This document shows, piece after piece, positions 43,397-55,186 of a stretch of 64,000 nucleotides of DNA. This DNA is from Linderina pennispora. Lineage: Eukaryota > Kickxellomycota > Kickxellomycetes > Kickxellales > Kickxellaceae. The position numbers and the translations under genes are program-made. Below the pieces are notes generated by a model. That model saw only the letters and a program-made list of their open reading frames with translations. It ran no database searches and was not told the origin of the DNA. Positions within the stretch are counted from its first letter, which is position 1. Each line of letters begins with the position of its first letter. The stretch lies in assembly GCF_002104995.1 (NCBI RefSeq), contig NW_024468259.1, forward strand, positions 1 through 64,000. Direction: 5' to 3'.

Positions 43397-44948
43397 CTAG
43401 AGGAAGTCGATTAGGGAGTCGGTGTTCGACTGCGTCTTGCCCGGTTCCCGTGCCGACCCCCAGTTTGTGTTTTGTGGTGAATTCGACTTTGGCGGCACTG
43501 CAGGCGGGCTGAACGTCGACGCAGGCTTGCTGGCATCCTTGGCTGCCGACATTAGGTCCGAAAAGTCAAACACGTCCTTCTTGCCGCTCGATATTTTGCT
43601 CTGGCGCGCCTGCTCCGAGGTCGCTGGTAGCGACGGGTTGGACATGGGCTGGCGCTGCTGGCCCGGCGGCGGTGGAAACGACATCGTCGTGAGCCCAGGC
43701 GTGCTCTGGCCCGGCATAAGCGGGGCGGCGGCTGCTGGTGCCGCGGCCTCGTTGAACGAAAGCCCCATCAGATCGACAAGCGGATTCTTGTTCACCGCCG
43801 CCTGTTGCTGGGCGCTGGCAGCGTCCTCCCACGGCAGCTGAACCCTCGGCACTCTCGTCATTGTCGTCCCACGCAATCAGCTCGCTCTCAGGCTCCTCCT
43901 TTGCTGGCACTGCCTGGGCAGCAGCAGCGCCGCCGGTGTGTTTAAACTCAGGGACCCTGCCGGCATCCAGGTCCTTATAAGCCTGTACCGCATCGCCGAT
44001 AGTGTCGTTCAGGCGGATCAGACGGTCCAGCTCCTGGCGCTCAACCGAGTCCCCGTCCTCCCCATCATCGTTCGCTGCGCTCTCGTGGTCGGCAATCAGC
44101 TTGTGGATGCGCGACTGGTTAGAAATACACTTTGCCAGGAGCTCCTTGGTAGTGTCGTCCATCCGACTGCCAGGCTCCATGTTCTGCAAGGATCTCGATA
44201 AGCAGGTTGGCCTTGCTCTCGATTGACTCGAGCTCGGACTCCCACTCCTGGTCGTAGTCGGGCTGCTTCGACGACTGCTCGTACCCAGTAATGATCTTCA
44301 TCAGCTTGTTCGCCTCGCGCAGGTCCCGGGGCGTCGCGCGTCGCAGCAGCTCCTGCAGCTTCGCCTGCATGGCCTCCAGATCCTCCTTCTCGAGCTCCTC
44401 CTTGGACCTGAGCGTGTCCTCCGGGCCAAACACCACCGCATAGTTGCTGACGTCGACCTCTGGGAAATGCCAGCCCTTGCGGCGGAGCAGCGAGTACATG
44501 TCGTTGATCCGCTGCAGGTCCTCGCGGTGCCGCGACCGTTTGCACAGCGTCTGCCGCCACTCCTGCAGCATCTCAAGGATCCGGTAATGCACGGGGTTCG
44601 GCATTGACGGCTGGTACTCGGGGAACCGCCGGAACAGCTCGTTGAGGAACTCGCGGGTCGCAACCTGGTAGTGCACCGGGTGCCCGCAGTTCTTGACCAG
44701 GTTGTCCAGTAGCGTCAGCGCCAGCTGCGCCTGGATGTGCGAGCGCCCGTTGATGTACGGCAGCACCGCAAAGACCTGCCTCGTGCGGAAAGTTGCCCTT
44801 TTTCTTGTTCACCAGCTCGCAGATATCGAGGTTCAGCGCCAGGTCCTGGCTCGCTGCGGTCGAGGCCGACTGCCCGGTCTACCATGGACTGCAGCCGCGT
44901 TGGCGGCTTGAACATTTCGTCAATCGTCTGCTGGAAATTGAAGGCCAT
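43397..44948 (-). CDS. VHS-GAT domain trafficking adaptor (GGA/TOM1-like)
   Basis: About 515 aa from ATG 44948. The VHS domain spans about residues 1-150: FNFQQTIDEMFKPPT, LDICELVNKKKGNFP, ALTLLDNLVKNCGHPVHYQV and LEMLQEWRQTLCKRSRHRED (the LLDxxVKNCG and QxW blocks are diagnostic). A GAT three-helix region follows (LKEANKLMKII-like REANKLMKIITGYEQ, KANLLIEIL, KELLAKCISNQSRIHKLIAD, LIRLNDTIGDAVQAYKDLD). The C-terminus is disordered with a WDD acidic patch and ends LIDFL, a clathrin-box-like motif. No gamma-adaptin ear is seen, so TOM1-like is possible, but fungal GGAs are also candidates. It sorts ubiquitylated cargo at trans-Golgi or endosomes. Four +1 breaks, near 44842, 44775, 44180 and 43868. 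Confidence 0.85.
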
Positions 44949-45766
44949 CCCGCTAGGTTTGTATTAAGCCCTGTGGTTGGAAAGGCGAGAGAAAAGTAAA
45001 TTGAGCTGCTTGGGCAAGATGAGAAGAAGAGTGGAGGGTGGAAAAAAATGACCGGCAGTCCAACCTCCCGAGTGTTAGGCGGGAACACTAGTGGAGCCAC
45101 GTCAGATGCATACCTTCTTTTTGCCCTGTGCGCCAATCGCCGTTGATGGCTGGTTTGTTTGGACCGGATCCGTGGTGGCCAGACCGAAGGTCTACCCAAT
45201 GCCGATTCCCTGGAAACGAGGACATGTGGCCAAAGCGCAATATGAGGAAGGGCTGGTTGCACTTTGTTGTCAAACAGATGATGTACATGCTTCTGCCACC
45301 AATACGCGCAGGTTGCGGATACAGGCCATGGGCATGTCCAAAGTGCAATCAGATTGCGTGCGATGTGATTGCACGCGCGTTTCCTGCCAGCCATGCTGAT
45401 GGCAAGAGATAACAAATGAGGCTGCTCAGGGCTGGTTAGCCTGTCTTGGCGGCGCAGCGGCTGTCTATTCGTGTGGTATGCAGGCCAACCACAATGTTCA
45501 AATGGCATGTGCAGAGGTGAAGGATGGGCCAGCGATATACCACTGGCAGGGTCACTGGCAAATGAGACGCTGCATATGCGTCCAATTGACCTAGGTGTAC
45601 ATGAAGCACCTAGGCGGCAATAAAGCGTAAATGGATGTCCCTTTCTTTACTAGATGTGTAGCGCTGCATTTATTTCCAATGGCACTGATCAATAGGCTAT
45701 CACCTTTCAGCTACTCGCCTCCTCCCTATATGTAGCTAAAAGGGAGGCCCAGTGGTGCTTTTCGCA
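44949..45766. other. Intergenic region with a small hairpin
   Basis: About 0.8 kb upstream of the VHS-GAT gene. A perfect inverted repeat with 8-bp arms (CCTAGGTG and CACCTAGG, 9-nt loop) lies at 45590-45614. Nothing else recognised. Confidence 0.4.
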
Positions 45767-46006
45767 CTAGCCACAGAGGGCGTCGGCGTCCGAATACTCC
45801 TGGGAGAGACCAATATCAAACGTGGCACGCTGTCTGGCTGCTTTGAGCATGCGGACCTGTTCGGTGAACTCGATGATTTGCGTATCCAGCTCGGCAACCA
45901 GGCGATCCGAGTACTGCTGCCGTGCCTGCAGCTCGCGCGATTGTTGGTTGATGGCAGTATAGACGCTTTTGGCTACGTCTTTGGCATGCTTCTCGAAGCT
46001 GCTCAT
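45767..46006 (-). CDS. Small coiled-coil protein
   Basis: 79 aa from ATG 46006, intact. Nearly the whole length is predicted helical with heptad spacing (AKSVYTAINQQSRELQARQQ, LVAELDTQIIEFTEQVRMLK), ending in an acidic tail. Size and pattern fit small subunits of tethering or kinetochore complexes such as BLOC-1, DASH or Mediator, but none can be chosen. It is divergently paired with the small zinc-binding protein gene. Confidence 0.6.
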   Translation of the reverse strand: MSSFEKHAKDVAKSVYTAINQQSRELQARQQYSDRLVAELDTQIIEFTEQVRMLKAARQRATFDIGLSQEYSDADALCG

Positions 46007-46857
46007 TCGCGGCTATGTGGGCTACAAAGAGGGGTGTTTGAAGTAATAGGTGCGATTTGCCAGCGGCCAATGCCAGACCGGTTTTCCTTGTTTATCGCAA
46101 GGCGCTCCTTTGTGGGCCTTTTGCGCACAAAGGCACTGGGCGGCATATGGGATAGACGAATTACCGCTTATTCAGGGATAATAGGCTCTAAGCACGTCAT
46201 GTGGTGAAGGGAATATGCCTGCATTTTTCTGGCAAGTGTGAACAGCACCCGCTGCTTGCTTGGCCCACAGCGCACATTCATGGGCGGGTGCGTGCCGCCT
46301 GCTTTTTGCATTAATTGCCTGCCGGAAAGAGAAAAGGAAGAATGGCTGCATATTGCTGTTGTCCGTCAAAATAAAACAAACGCCGGACAGCACAAAATGC
46401 AACAGCGGTATCCTGAGCTGAAAAAAAATCTAGTGCCGAAGCGAACAATTTGCTGCCCACTGTCTGCACCGCGACGGACATTTGCCAGGCTTAATGAGCA
46501 GCCCCCCAATGGCAATCCTCAATAAAGGGCAATATGCCAGTCTGTCGCCCGTGTCGCCCTTGGGCCTCTCGTGAGAGCTTCACTGTTTTTGCGATCCTGC
46601 AGCAGGCGAAGAATACGAACGAGCACAAAAGCCCTTGTTTAATTCTTTTTTCCAGTGGCCGCATTCTCTTTTATTCTTTCTAGTACAAAAGAGCGCTGCC
46701 CTTACCGAACAAACCTGCCTTCCCGCCTTTTTTCATTTTCCTCCCTCGCCCCTCTTGGCTATGCTGTAATCCTCACTTTTTTCTCTGCCCCTGTATTTAA
46801 CTGTACATACCATAAGCTGTCCGGCTGCCTTCACTCCACTCCTAAAAATTAAATAAT
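46007..46857. other. Divergent intergenic region
   Basis: About 0.85 kb between two divergent small genes. T-rich leader before 46858. No other feature. Confidence 0.4.
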
Positions 46858-47160
46858 ATGACCACGCCTCAGATACACAGACACCTGCCGCTCGACATGA
46901 GCTCAGGAAGCACCCCACCCCACTCGACATCGACCCCCAGTCCGCTGCCGCAGGCGTCGCAGACGGGGGGCTCCGCAAGACAGGCGTGCAAATGCTCGCA
47001 GTGCGACCCGAGCTTTTATTCAATCCCCGTGCAGATGCTGTACAAGGGCAACGTCGAGTACGTGTGCCGCGATTGCCACATGTCGACACTTTCATACCAG
47101 GCCGTCCAGATGCACGAGAGCACAAGCGGCCACCGGCGCTGGTACAACTACCCGCAGTAG
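46858..47160 (+). CDS. Small Cys/His-rich, probably zinc-binding protein
   Basis: 100 aa, intact, ATG at 46858. A Pro/Ser/Thr-rich N-terminus (about 40 residues) precedes a compact Cys/His module: ACKCSQCDPSFYS, then VEYVCRDCHMSTLSYQ and HESTSGHRRWY. Two CxxC pairs plus two His about seven residues apart suggest one C2H2-type or treble-clef-like zinc site. The ending in WYNYPQ immediately after is distinctive. No family recognised. The compact conserved-looking module argues that it is a real gene despite the size. Confidence 0.6.
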   Translation: MTTPQIHRHLPLDMSSGSTPPHSTSTPSPLPQASQTGGSARQACKCSQCDPSFYSIPVQMLYKGNVEYVCRDCHMSTLSYQAVQMHESTSGHRRWYNYPQ

Positions 47161-47231
47161 TGGGAGCTTTCATACATTAAAAATAACAAGGTCCCATTAC
47201 TAAAACAATAATACCGTTGAATCGTCTGGCA

Positions 47232-48758
47232 TTAGAGCTTGCCCTGGGTGGCCTGCTTCGGCTGCCAGTGGTACTCGATACCGGTCATCTTGTAGCCAGC
47301 GCGCTCGATCGGGAACTCGTCGACGCCCTTGGGGCCGCGCGAGCCGTACTCGTACGGCAGCGGCACAACCCGCTCCTTCTCGATGGTGTGCAGCAGGGGC
47401 GTGAAGATCCGCCAGGCCTCATCGAGCTCGTCGCTGCGCACAAAGTTGGAGTGATCGCCATTCAGCACATCCAGGATCAAGGTCGCATAGGCGTCGGGGA
47501 TCTTGAGGTCCTGGTAGCGCTTGTGGTACGACAGATCCAGCTCCGACATGGCCAGGTTGGTCGACAGGCCGGGCTCCTTGACAATGGTCTTGATGTACAC
47601 GGACTCCTTCGGGGACACCTGCAGGACCAGCTCGTTGCGCGCCAGGCTCGGGAACAGCGCATTCGGCATGTCCTTGAACTGGATGCGAATCACCATCTTG
47701 GCCTCGTCCAGGGCCTTGCCCGCCTTGATCACCCAGGGGACGCCGCGCCAGCGGTCGTTGTCGACGTGCAGGACGCACTGGGCAAAGGTGGGCGTGATCG
47801 AGTCCTTGGGGACCGTGGCGTCGTCCTTGTATCCGGGCTTGCTGCCGTCGCGCGTGCCGACGTACTGGCCCAGCAGCGTGTCCTCGAGCTGGATGGGCAG
47901 GATGCGGCGCAGCACCTCGGTCTTGCGGTCGCGGATGTCCTCGGAGCGCAGCGACTTTGGCTGGTTCATGGCTGACGATGCTCAGAACCTGCAGTCAGGT
48001 GGTTCTGCATGACGTCGCGGATCATACCGAACTCGTCAAAGTATCCGCCACGGCCCTCCGTGCCAAACGGCTCCTTGAACGTGATCTGCACATTGGAAAT
48101 GTAGTGGCGGTTCCACACGGCCTCGTAGAAGACGTTGGCGAAGCGCAGCGCCAGGATGTTCTTGACCATCTCCTTGCCCAGGTAGTGGTCGATGCGGTAG
48201 ATCTCGTCCTCCTCAAACAGCGCCCCGATCTCGCGGCTCAGCACGCGGCTCGACTCCAGGTCGTTTCCGAAACGGCTTCTCGATAACCACCCGGTTCGTG
48301 CACGACGCATCATACACGTTGCGGCGGATCTGCATGCCCACCGACACAAACACTGACGGCGGCAGCGCCAGATAGTAGATGTGAACGCGCTCGTCGCCCT
48401 CGCGCTTGTTCATCTGCTTCTCGTTGGCGTCGATTTCCTCGCGCAGCCGCACGAAATCCGCATCCACGTCGTACTTGCCGCTGACGTACTCGCAGATGCC
48501 CAGAAAGGTGTCGATGTCTGCCTGCGGGTCATCCTCCTTAAAGAACGACGTCACGCGCGATGTGAAGTCGGTGCGGGACATCTGTGTGCGCGCGTAGCCC
48601 AGGATGCGCGTGCGCTTGGGCAGCAGCCCCTGCTGGAACAGGTGGAACAGCGCTGGGAATGTCTTCTTCTTGGCCAGGTCGCCGGATGCGCCAAACACCA
48701 CGATCGTGGTCACCACGTCGTGCTTGGCTGCCTCGTCGAGTCCTCCAGTGAACGACAT
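47232..48758 (-). CDS. ZWF1: Glucose-6-phosphate 1-dehydrogenase
   Basis: 507 aa after correction, the expected length. Catalyses the first, NADPH-producing step of the pentose phosphate pathway in the cytosol. N-terminal Rossmann motif [20 protein letters not shown], then RVVIEKPFG, the active-site signature RIDHYLGKE (IDHYLGK) and [20 protein letters not shown]. The C-terminal half is intact, with the structural NADP region near [14 protein letters not shown]. Three breaks, all +1: the TTT of KPFG near 48275, an inserted A in CTGACTG near 48004, and CC near 47970. Each removal restores the consensus (for example [14 protein letters not shown]). Such a conserved essential gene carrying three breaks is good evidence that they are sequence errors. 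Confidence 0.96.
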
Positions 48759-50057
48759 TGGGGGTTGTATCAGTTAGAGTTAGTGGTAAAGAGAGAGAGA
48801 GAAGCAGTAGTGAAGTAAAGAGCTGGCCCTTATAATAGTAGACGAAAAAAGCAGCTGGGAGTTTTTTTATTATTAAAGGGGAGGGGATGACGGGGGGAAT
48901 AGAAAGTTAAGGAACTAGGGGGAAAAGTGGGCGCTCCTAATCTCGGACCTTTTATAGAAACACTCCGACCGGCAGTGCGTGGGCAAGGCCAGGCAAGTGG
49001 CTCTCAGCAAAGAATGGATTGCTGGCGAACGCCTCTGTCCTGTTTGTGACATAAATTTCTTTGCCAGCGCTACTTCTTTTCAGCGCTTTTCCCTCTGCCT
49101 CTGCCTAGGCGCTCCACCGTGGCAAATCTGGCCCAGGATATTTAGGAAAAACGCAACCCGCATCCGCTCCTGATGACATGGCAACAAGCGAGAAGCCAAA
49201 AGGGCGCCTATCTCCGAGCGGGCCGGCCTGACGTGTGCTGTGCTGGGTTTCGGAGAATAAACGGGCTCCAGCACGCCTGCTTATTCGCTGGATTTATGCC
49301 GTTCAGCGGCTTCCAGCAGCAGTCGCAGGCGGTGGACGATTTGCAGGCGAGGACGCGTGCATCAGGCTGGCGATAAGCAGTGGGCTAGCTGCTGAGCGCC
49401 GAGCGACTGCTAAATCGCAGGGGCTGGCATCTGGTGATGGATTGCGCTGGCCAAATCAGCTCAATCCCTGCGCTGCGTCTAGGTATTAGTCAGCGGGATA
49501 CCACCCCCAGATATAGGCGCGGGTGCTCGGGGTCGGCCCGCTTTGGAGAACATGCAGATCTTGCACCATCGCCTAAGCGGATTGCGTTTTCCGCCTTTTC
49601 TCCTTATTTCACATCTTTCCTCGCCTTAACTAACCTCTCCTTGCCGGTATGTGTGTGATGTTGGGCAATGGCACAGGAGCCAACCTAAAAACAAGCAGAG
49701 TCAAGGGGGTCGTGCATTCATTCTGCCGCCCCCTTCCCTCGCTATCAGCAGCCGGTACCTGCGCTCGGTGCTGCCAAGATTTCCCCTCCCTTCTTCTCTT
49801 TCACTCTTGAATTTTTCCCTCCTTTCTTTCACACTGCCTAATTTACTCACAAGAAGGTAGAGTCTGCGCACACCTACCGCAGGAGGGAAGGGATTGCGCC
49901 GTTGAGAGAAGATAGCAGGAGGGGGCGCAGTGAGCATTGGCCACACTACTGCGTTGTCCATATTCTCGGATGCCAAATGGTACCAGGAAACCAGAAACCA
50001 GAACAGCCTCCCCCCGCTTTTTGAGCTACGATTGAAATGCTACATGTACTATAGGAA
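48759..50057. other. Divergent intergenic region between ZWF1 and the NIS synthetase
   Basis: About 1.3 kb; must hold both promoters. A single GATAAG at 49372-49377 matches the core of fungal iron-responsive GATA factor sites, but one site of this length is expected by chance. No other gene or element recognised. Confidence 0.4.
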
Positions 50058-51933
50058 ATGGTTTTGCTAGAGGTTCCCCGGGTGCTGGTCCAGCTGCTGC
50101 GCGAGTGCGACAACAACCCGTACGCGCTGCCGCCGACAAAGCAGGGCGACTACCACCACTCGCGGTTCGCGGTAATGTCGCGGCTGCTGACGTGCCTGGT
50201 CAACGAGCGGCTGGTGCGGGCATGCTGCGTGACGACCACTGTGAACAATGTGGCAGTGAACTTCCTTGTCGTCGTGCGCAAGGGCTGCGAGTCGATAGCG
50301 GAGCAGCAGGACCTGTGGTCTCCCGGGACATTTGTGTTCCAGCTGCGTCACCGGCCGATGGTGAATGAGCCCGGGGCATTCGAGAACGTGCGGTGCGTCA
50401 GCATGCTTGATCCCGACGATCTGGGAGTGTGGGTGTGGAGAACGTGCTCGGTCGGCCACCTGCGGTGGACCGGCACGGTGGTTACGTGCCCGACAGAGCT
50501 GATGGAGCAGATGAGCACATGGAACAACCTGCAGGCGGACGCAGTGCAGGCCATCTGCGGAGAGCTCGAGAGCTCGATCCGCCACCAGGAGTACGCGTAT
50601 GCCCACCGCGCAGACCTGCCGAAGCTGGACATTGCAAAGTCGCGACCGATCGACTGGGAGCAGAGCATCGTCGAGGGCCATGCCACGCACCCAATGCATC
50701 GGGCGCGCCATGCGATGCCGCCGCTGGCGCGCATCACGCCCAGCACCGAGTTCAAGCACGTGCGGCTGGGGTTCGTCGCAGTGCCGCGCGCAGTAATGGC
50801 GATCCAGGGAGACTATGACAGTCTGCTGATGCCAGTTGTTCCGCAGCGCCGAGCCCAATCCCGAGGCCGACGCCCAGTCGATAATGGAGACAGTGGATGG
50901 CGAGCGCGAGGTTATCGTGCCGGTCCACCCCCTGCACATGCCGGCCATCCGGGCCAAATTCAAGTTTGCGCGGCCGCTGCCGTTCTCGGCGGCCGCCGAA
51001 GCCCAGGCGTCGCTGCGCACGGTCTCGCCGATGGCGCTGGAGGCGTCTGGCTACGACATCAAGCTGCCACTGGGCGCTAAGACGTCGTCGGCGCTGCGCA
51101 CGGTCAGCACGTGGTCCGCGTTCCTGGGCCCGCAGCTGACAAATCTCGTGCCGCAGATGCTGCAGGCGAACCCAAATGCCCCACTGGTGGCCGGCGAGCC
51201 TGCCAGCATTATCCTGAGGGATGCCGACAATGACGTGGCAAAGTACCTGGCCTGCATTGTGCGGGTGAGCGCCCAGAAGCTGTGCCAGGGCAATCGCGAC
51301 GCACGTGCGATTGTCGCAGCATCGCTGACTGAGCGCAATGCTGCGGGCAGAAGCAACGTTGTGGAGCTGCTGAATCTGCACTCGGTCGAGCAGCGCTTGG
51401 CGTTCCTGCGCGCATATGTGTCCAAGCTGTTCAGCGCATTCCTGCCGTCGATTCTGACCCACGGGTTTACGTTCGAGGCACACCAGCAGAACACACTGGT
51501 GGTGCTCAGCGCAGCTACGGGGTTGCCGATACAATTCATGATCCGCGACTTTGGCGGCATCATGGTTCACATGGAGACATTCAAGGAGGCGGCTGGGTTC
51601 GAGATTCCGATGCTGCTGGACAACAGCACCACGGCGGCGGACCTGGACGAAGTGTATGGGGTGGCGTACCATACGATAGTGCAGTGCCAGATCCACCGGC
51701 TGGTGCGGGCCCTCGGGCTGCATTACGAGGGCGACGGGTGGCAGGTTGTGCGGGAGGAGTTTGAAAAGTGCGTGCCGCACGAGTCGCCGCTGTATGTGGC
51801 GTGGACACGCAGGGAAGTCAGACTGAAGAGCTTCATCACGATGAAGCTCGGCGGGCTCTACCGCGACTATGTGTATGGCAGCGTTCCAAACATATTGTTC
51901 TACCGCAACGAGCAGCAGGGGGTAGTTTTCTGA
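50058..51933 (+). CDS. NIS siderophore synthetase (IucA/IucC family), rhizoferrin-synthetase-like
   Basis: About 624 aa from ATG 50058. IucA/IucC hallmarks occur in order: SRLLTCLVNERLVR near residue 41; the nucleotide-binding EGHATHPMHRAR (about 206-217), equivalent to the GHPxHPxxK motif; RLGFVAVPR; VPVHPLHM; KLPLGAKTSSALRTVSTW (about 335); FEAHQQNTLV (about 472); and RDFGG (about 495). These ATP-dependent enzymes condense citrate or related acids with amines or alcohols without NRPSs. In zygomycete fungi the known representative makes rhizoferrin, an iron(III) siderophore. One +1 break near 50842 joins two frames. A poly(A) signal AATAAA lies just after the stop. Its neighbours (ZWF1, a low-complexity protein) are not a siderophore cluster. 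Substrate is inference. Confidence 0.9.
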
Positions 51934-52707
51934 AGAGAGCTCAAAAATAAAGTAGGCATTGTTGCGACGAAGGAGTTTGCAAACAAGCCTCCGGGAAAGA
52001 TGCGAGAGAGATGTGGGCTGTGTTTTTCCTTTTCGATGCCACCGCCACAGGTCAGACGAGGGGGCGGGCAGCCCTGCGATTGTTCGCAGGCGGTGTGTAT
52101 GTTTGTCTTGTGCGTCGCAGCAGGCATTGGCATAGATGGGAGAACAACATGGACCATGCATTGTATCAGCAGGCATACATGTTTTTGCATTGCGGGCCTG
52201 CTTTGACCGGGGGCTCTCCGGCCAGGCGCCTTTTTCGGTGGGCAATCCCATTCCTGGTGCGCGGTTCAGCCGTAAGACCATTGGGCAGCACGAGTGGGCC
52301 TCCCTCGGATTTTCTCAAAACAACAGCTTCAAATAAAACTCGCAGAAATTACGACCAGTGGGCTGCTGCGAAATCTATTTTCTGTGCACTTTGTGCTGCC
52401 TGGCTCCTTGTTGTAGCCTGGACCAGCCTGGTGATGAGCTCGCCCTGCTGTTCTAGCCCTTCTCCACTTCCTCTTTTCCCTTTATTGCAAAATAGTAAAA
52501 GAATCCCAGGTCCTCCTCCCTCTGCTCTCTCCCTCTCCTCCAAACCCGCCCCTTCAATCCCTTCCCCTCCCTCCTCTCTGTCCATCTGCTCTGTACTGTC
52601 TGGTAGGACACCTTTTGTTGTTGCCAAAGCTCGACCTGTTGCAACTCGCCCATTTTTATTTTTAGCCTCCTTGTGAGAAAGACCCACCTTCTGTATTCTT
52701 ATAAATC
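51934..52707. other. Intergenic between two rightward genes
   Basis: About 0.77 kb with a C/T-rich distal half that looks like the leader of the next gene. AATAAA near 51946 probably ends the NIS transcript. Nothing else recognised. Confidence 0.4.
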
Positions 52708-53900
52708 ATGACCGCCCCTCTGACGTTCCCCTCGCTGCCCAGCGAGAACAACTCGCGCTCCTCGTCGCCGGTGGCCGACAGTAAGCCAAAGAAGCCAGCA
52801 CGGCGGCCCAACAAGCCCAAGGCGCCAAAGCAGGCCAGGACCGAGGAGACCGCAAAGAAGGCCGCAGAGACCGCAAAGAAGGCCGAGCACAATAAGCGCG
52901 GGTCAGGCAGCCGGCGCACGCGCGCCAAAACAGAGGGCACCAAGCCGCAGGAGAAGCCGCAGGCAGGTGCCCAAGCAGAAGCCGGCGCGGAAGAACCAGG
53001 CGCGGCGCAAGACCGAGGCGGCAACGGAGAACTCCCCTGGGCTGCAGCGCGCCATGATCGTGCAGGGGGAGAACGGGCGCGCGCGCGTGCTGTTCTCCGG
53101 CCTGAGCCCCATGGACCAGGTGGCCGAGGAGACGCCGCGCCGCGCATCGGTCAGCGCCCACGGGTCGGCGCGCGGGCGCTACGACGGGCTCAGCCTGGTC
53201 GGCTCGCCCAGCTCCATGCGGTCGGCGGTGGCATTGCCGCTGGTCAACGGGCTGATCAACAGCCACCGCCAGCGGTCGCTTACGGCTGCGCAGCCGCAGC
53301 CCGTGCAGATGGCGCGCGTGCAGCCGGTGGAGCAGCCGCGCACGCGCAGCCAGACAGTGTCCGAATCCACGTGAGCGAGACCGGATTGCGCATTTCCATG
53401 GCCCAGGCGCGGCCCGGCAATGTCCTGGCCCCGCACGTGCCGCTGGCCCCGCGCGCCCCCGGCATGCCAGTCCAATGCGTACGCGACCGGCGGCTACTTT
53501 GCCAAGCGCCGCGCGTCCGTATCGAACGTCGGCCTGGCAGTCGACCCCAGCCACTCGATCCGCATCCCAGCCATTATGTTCCAGAAGCCCGCGGATCTGG
53601 AGCAGCCCGGCGCCCCGCACACGCCGGTGTCGAACCCGAACACGCCCGATCCCAAGGACGGCGAGGGCCTGGCGATGAAGCGCCTGCAGGACATGATCTC
53701 GTCCATGCGCAACCTGACGCCCAAGCAGCCGCTGAAGCCCGCGGAAATCACCCTGCCGCCCACCCCCGCTGCCCACCCGACGTCGCGCTTCGACAGCATC
53801 CTCGAGGAGGACGAGGATGACGAGGCTGAAGGAGCAGGAGCTGATCGACGAGCCCGACTCCACGCCCGTCAGCCACTCGCAGACCGTGCTGGCCGCGTAA
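52708..53900 (+). CDS. Basic low-complexity protein, frame-broken
   Basis: About 395 aa pieced across several breaks. ATG at 52708 gives MTAPLTFPSLPSENNSRSSS followed by a Lys/Ala/Pro-rich basic region. Then come ordered-looking segments (PGLQRAMIVQGENGRARVLF, YDGLSLVGSPSSMRSAVALP, GGYFAKRRASVSNVGLAVDP, IPAIMFQKPADLEQPG) and an acidic C-terminus (ILEEDEDDE then KEQELIDEPDSTPV). +1 breaks lie near 52965, 53465 and 53820, plus a shift near 53370 that is -1 or two +1. Several RRxSV sites resemble PKA or AGC kinase targets. No family recognised; probably a regulatory or chromatin-associated protein. Confidence 0.55.
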
Positions 53901-54434
53901 ATACGGAGTTCCTGACTCCCCTACCCACCCACACCTTGTACCAATTTCTTTTCCTTCTATCTCTTTGCCATATTTCCAAAAACTGACTTCATAAACTGTC
54001 CATGCCCAACCCATCACAGTAGAATGTGTCTTTGGGACATGAGACGACTGGGTGGTTACCATTGCCCTGGTCGCCCACGGTGCCCTAAGGCAAAGCCCCT
54101 CTCACACTTTGCCTCTCAGCCAGCGGAGCCAACCGAGTGGACGGCCAACGTTGTCCGAGTGGCCTGATGATGCCTCCTGCTGCTCTGCTGCCTCTTTGGA
54201 TCTGGCTTTTGTTTTCCGGCCGATGTGTGATCCACAAAAAAGCGCCCTTTGGAGGCCGGGGGAGCGGAATCCATGCCAGAATCACCCCATATGCGTGGCT
54301 GCACATACATCGGCTTATTTTATTTATTATATGGTCCTCATTTCGCAGAACTGCTGCTGCTTTACTCTCTACCTTCACTTCCCTCTCCCCCCTTGCTCAC
54401 ATCCCATCAATACTTTATATCTGCAGTCAGCACC
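53901..54434. other. Intergenic upstream of TMEM42
   Basis: About 530 bp; pyrimidine-rich before the TMEM42 ATG. No feature recognised. Confidence 0.4.
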
Positions 54435-54996
54435 ATGCCTGAGATCCAGCTTGACCACTTTTCCGAGCAGTATCCGAACCGGATCAACCCGCCCGAGTAC
54501 CCGTACGTCCTGTACCCATCCAATTTCTTCGCCATCCTGGGCGGCACATTCGCATCTCTGAGCAGCGTCAGCGCCAAGCTGGCCGTCGCCCAGAACACAT
54601 CGCTGGTGAGCTCAGCCCTGCACGAGATGATGCCGAAGCTGGACATCTCCCTTTTGTCGCTGCTGACCCGCTTTGTCATGCTGGCAGCCATCGCCGCCTG
54701 CAACTTTTTCATGTGGCTTGTTTTTCACCAAGGCCCTGCGGTACGGCGACTCGACCGTGCGCGTGATGATGGTCCAGACTGTCTCTAATTTCGCCGTCAC
54801 CGCGCTGGCCGGCGTCTATCTGTTTGGCGATGTCCTGTCGATGCAGTGGTGGTGCGGTGCCACTTTGATCGCGGTTGGCTTGACCTGCCTGAGCTCGGAA
54901 AAGCACGTCGGGTTCGTGCGCGAGAGCCCCGACTATGCCTTTGAGGTCAACGGATACAAGCCCGAGGACAAGAAGGAGTCGAAAAAGACCCAGTGA
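54435..54996 (+). CDS. TMEM42: TMEM42 family membrane protein (EamA/DMT-like half)
   Basis: 186 aa from ATG 54435. After a polar N-terminus there are four hydrophobic segments: FFAILGGTFASLSSVSAKLA, LTRFVMLAAIAACNFFMWL, VQTVSNFAVTALAGVYLFGD and WWCGATLIAVGLTCLSS. The motif order GTFASLSSVSAKLA followed by ALRYGDSTVRVMMV...NF fits the small TMEM42 branch of the drug/metabolite transporter superfamily. One +1 break near 54720 (the TTGTTTTTC area) is bridged. The C-terminal tail is Lys/Glu-rich (EDKKESKKTQ). Function is unknown even in animals. Confidence 0.82.
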
Positions 54997-55186
54997 GCTC
55001 GTATCTTCACATTTGCAAGTTGCGCTACATCATATCCAAGGTCGATATACAAAACATTTCCTTCAAATGACCACTCCCAATCTTTACGACGTTGCTGCTG
55101 ACATGTCGGATAACTTCATGTTTTTTTTGGTTGGCAAGCTGCCCAAGAGAGTGAAAAGGAAATGAAAGGAAGCATATAAGGCAACC

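Noticed and set aside
47217-47975. 252-codon plus-strand frame inside ZWF1
   Set aside because: Antisense shadow of an unambiguous glucose-6-phosphate dehydrogenase.
49372-49377. GATAAG as an iron-regulatory site upstream of the NIS synthetase
   Set aside because: A single hexamer in 1.3 kb is expected by chance and lacks the extended consensus.
50752-52281. 509-codon minus-strand frame opposite the NIS synthetase
   Set aside because: Shadow of a GC-rich conserved gene; the sense strand carries all IucA/IucC motifs.
52706-53863. 385-codon minus-strand frame
   Set aside because: Arg/Ala/Gly-rich shadow of the plus-strand basic protein; no domain, and the plus strand has consistent charged segments.
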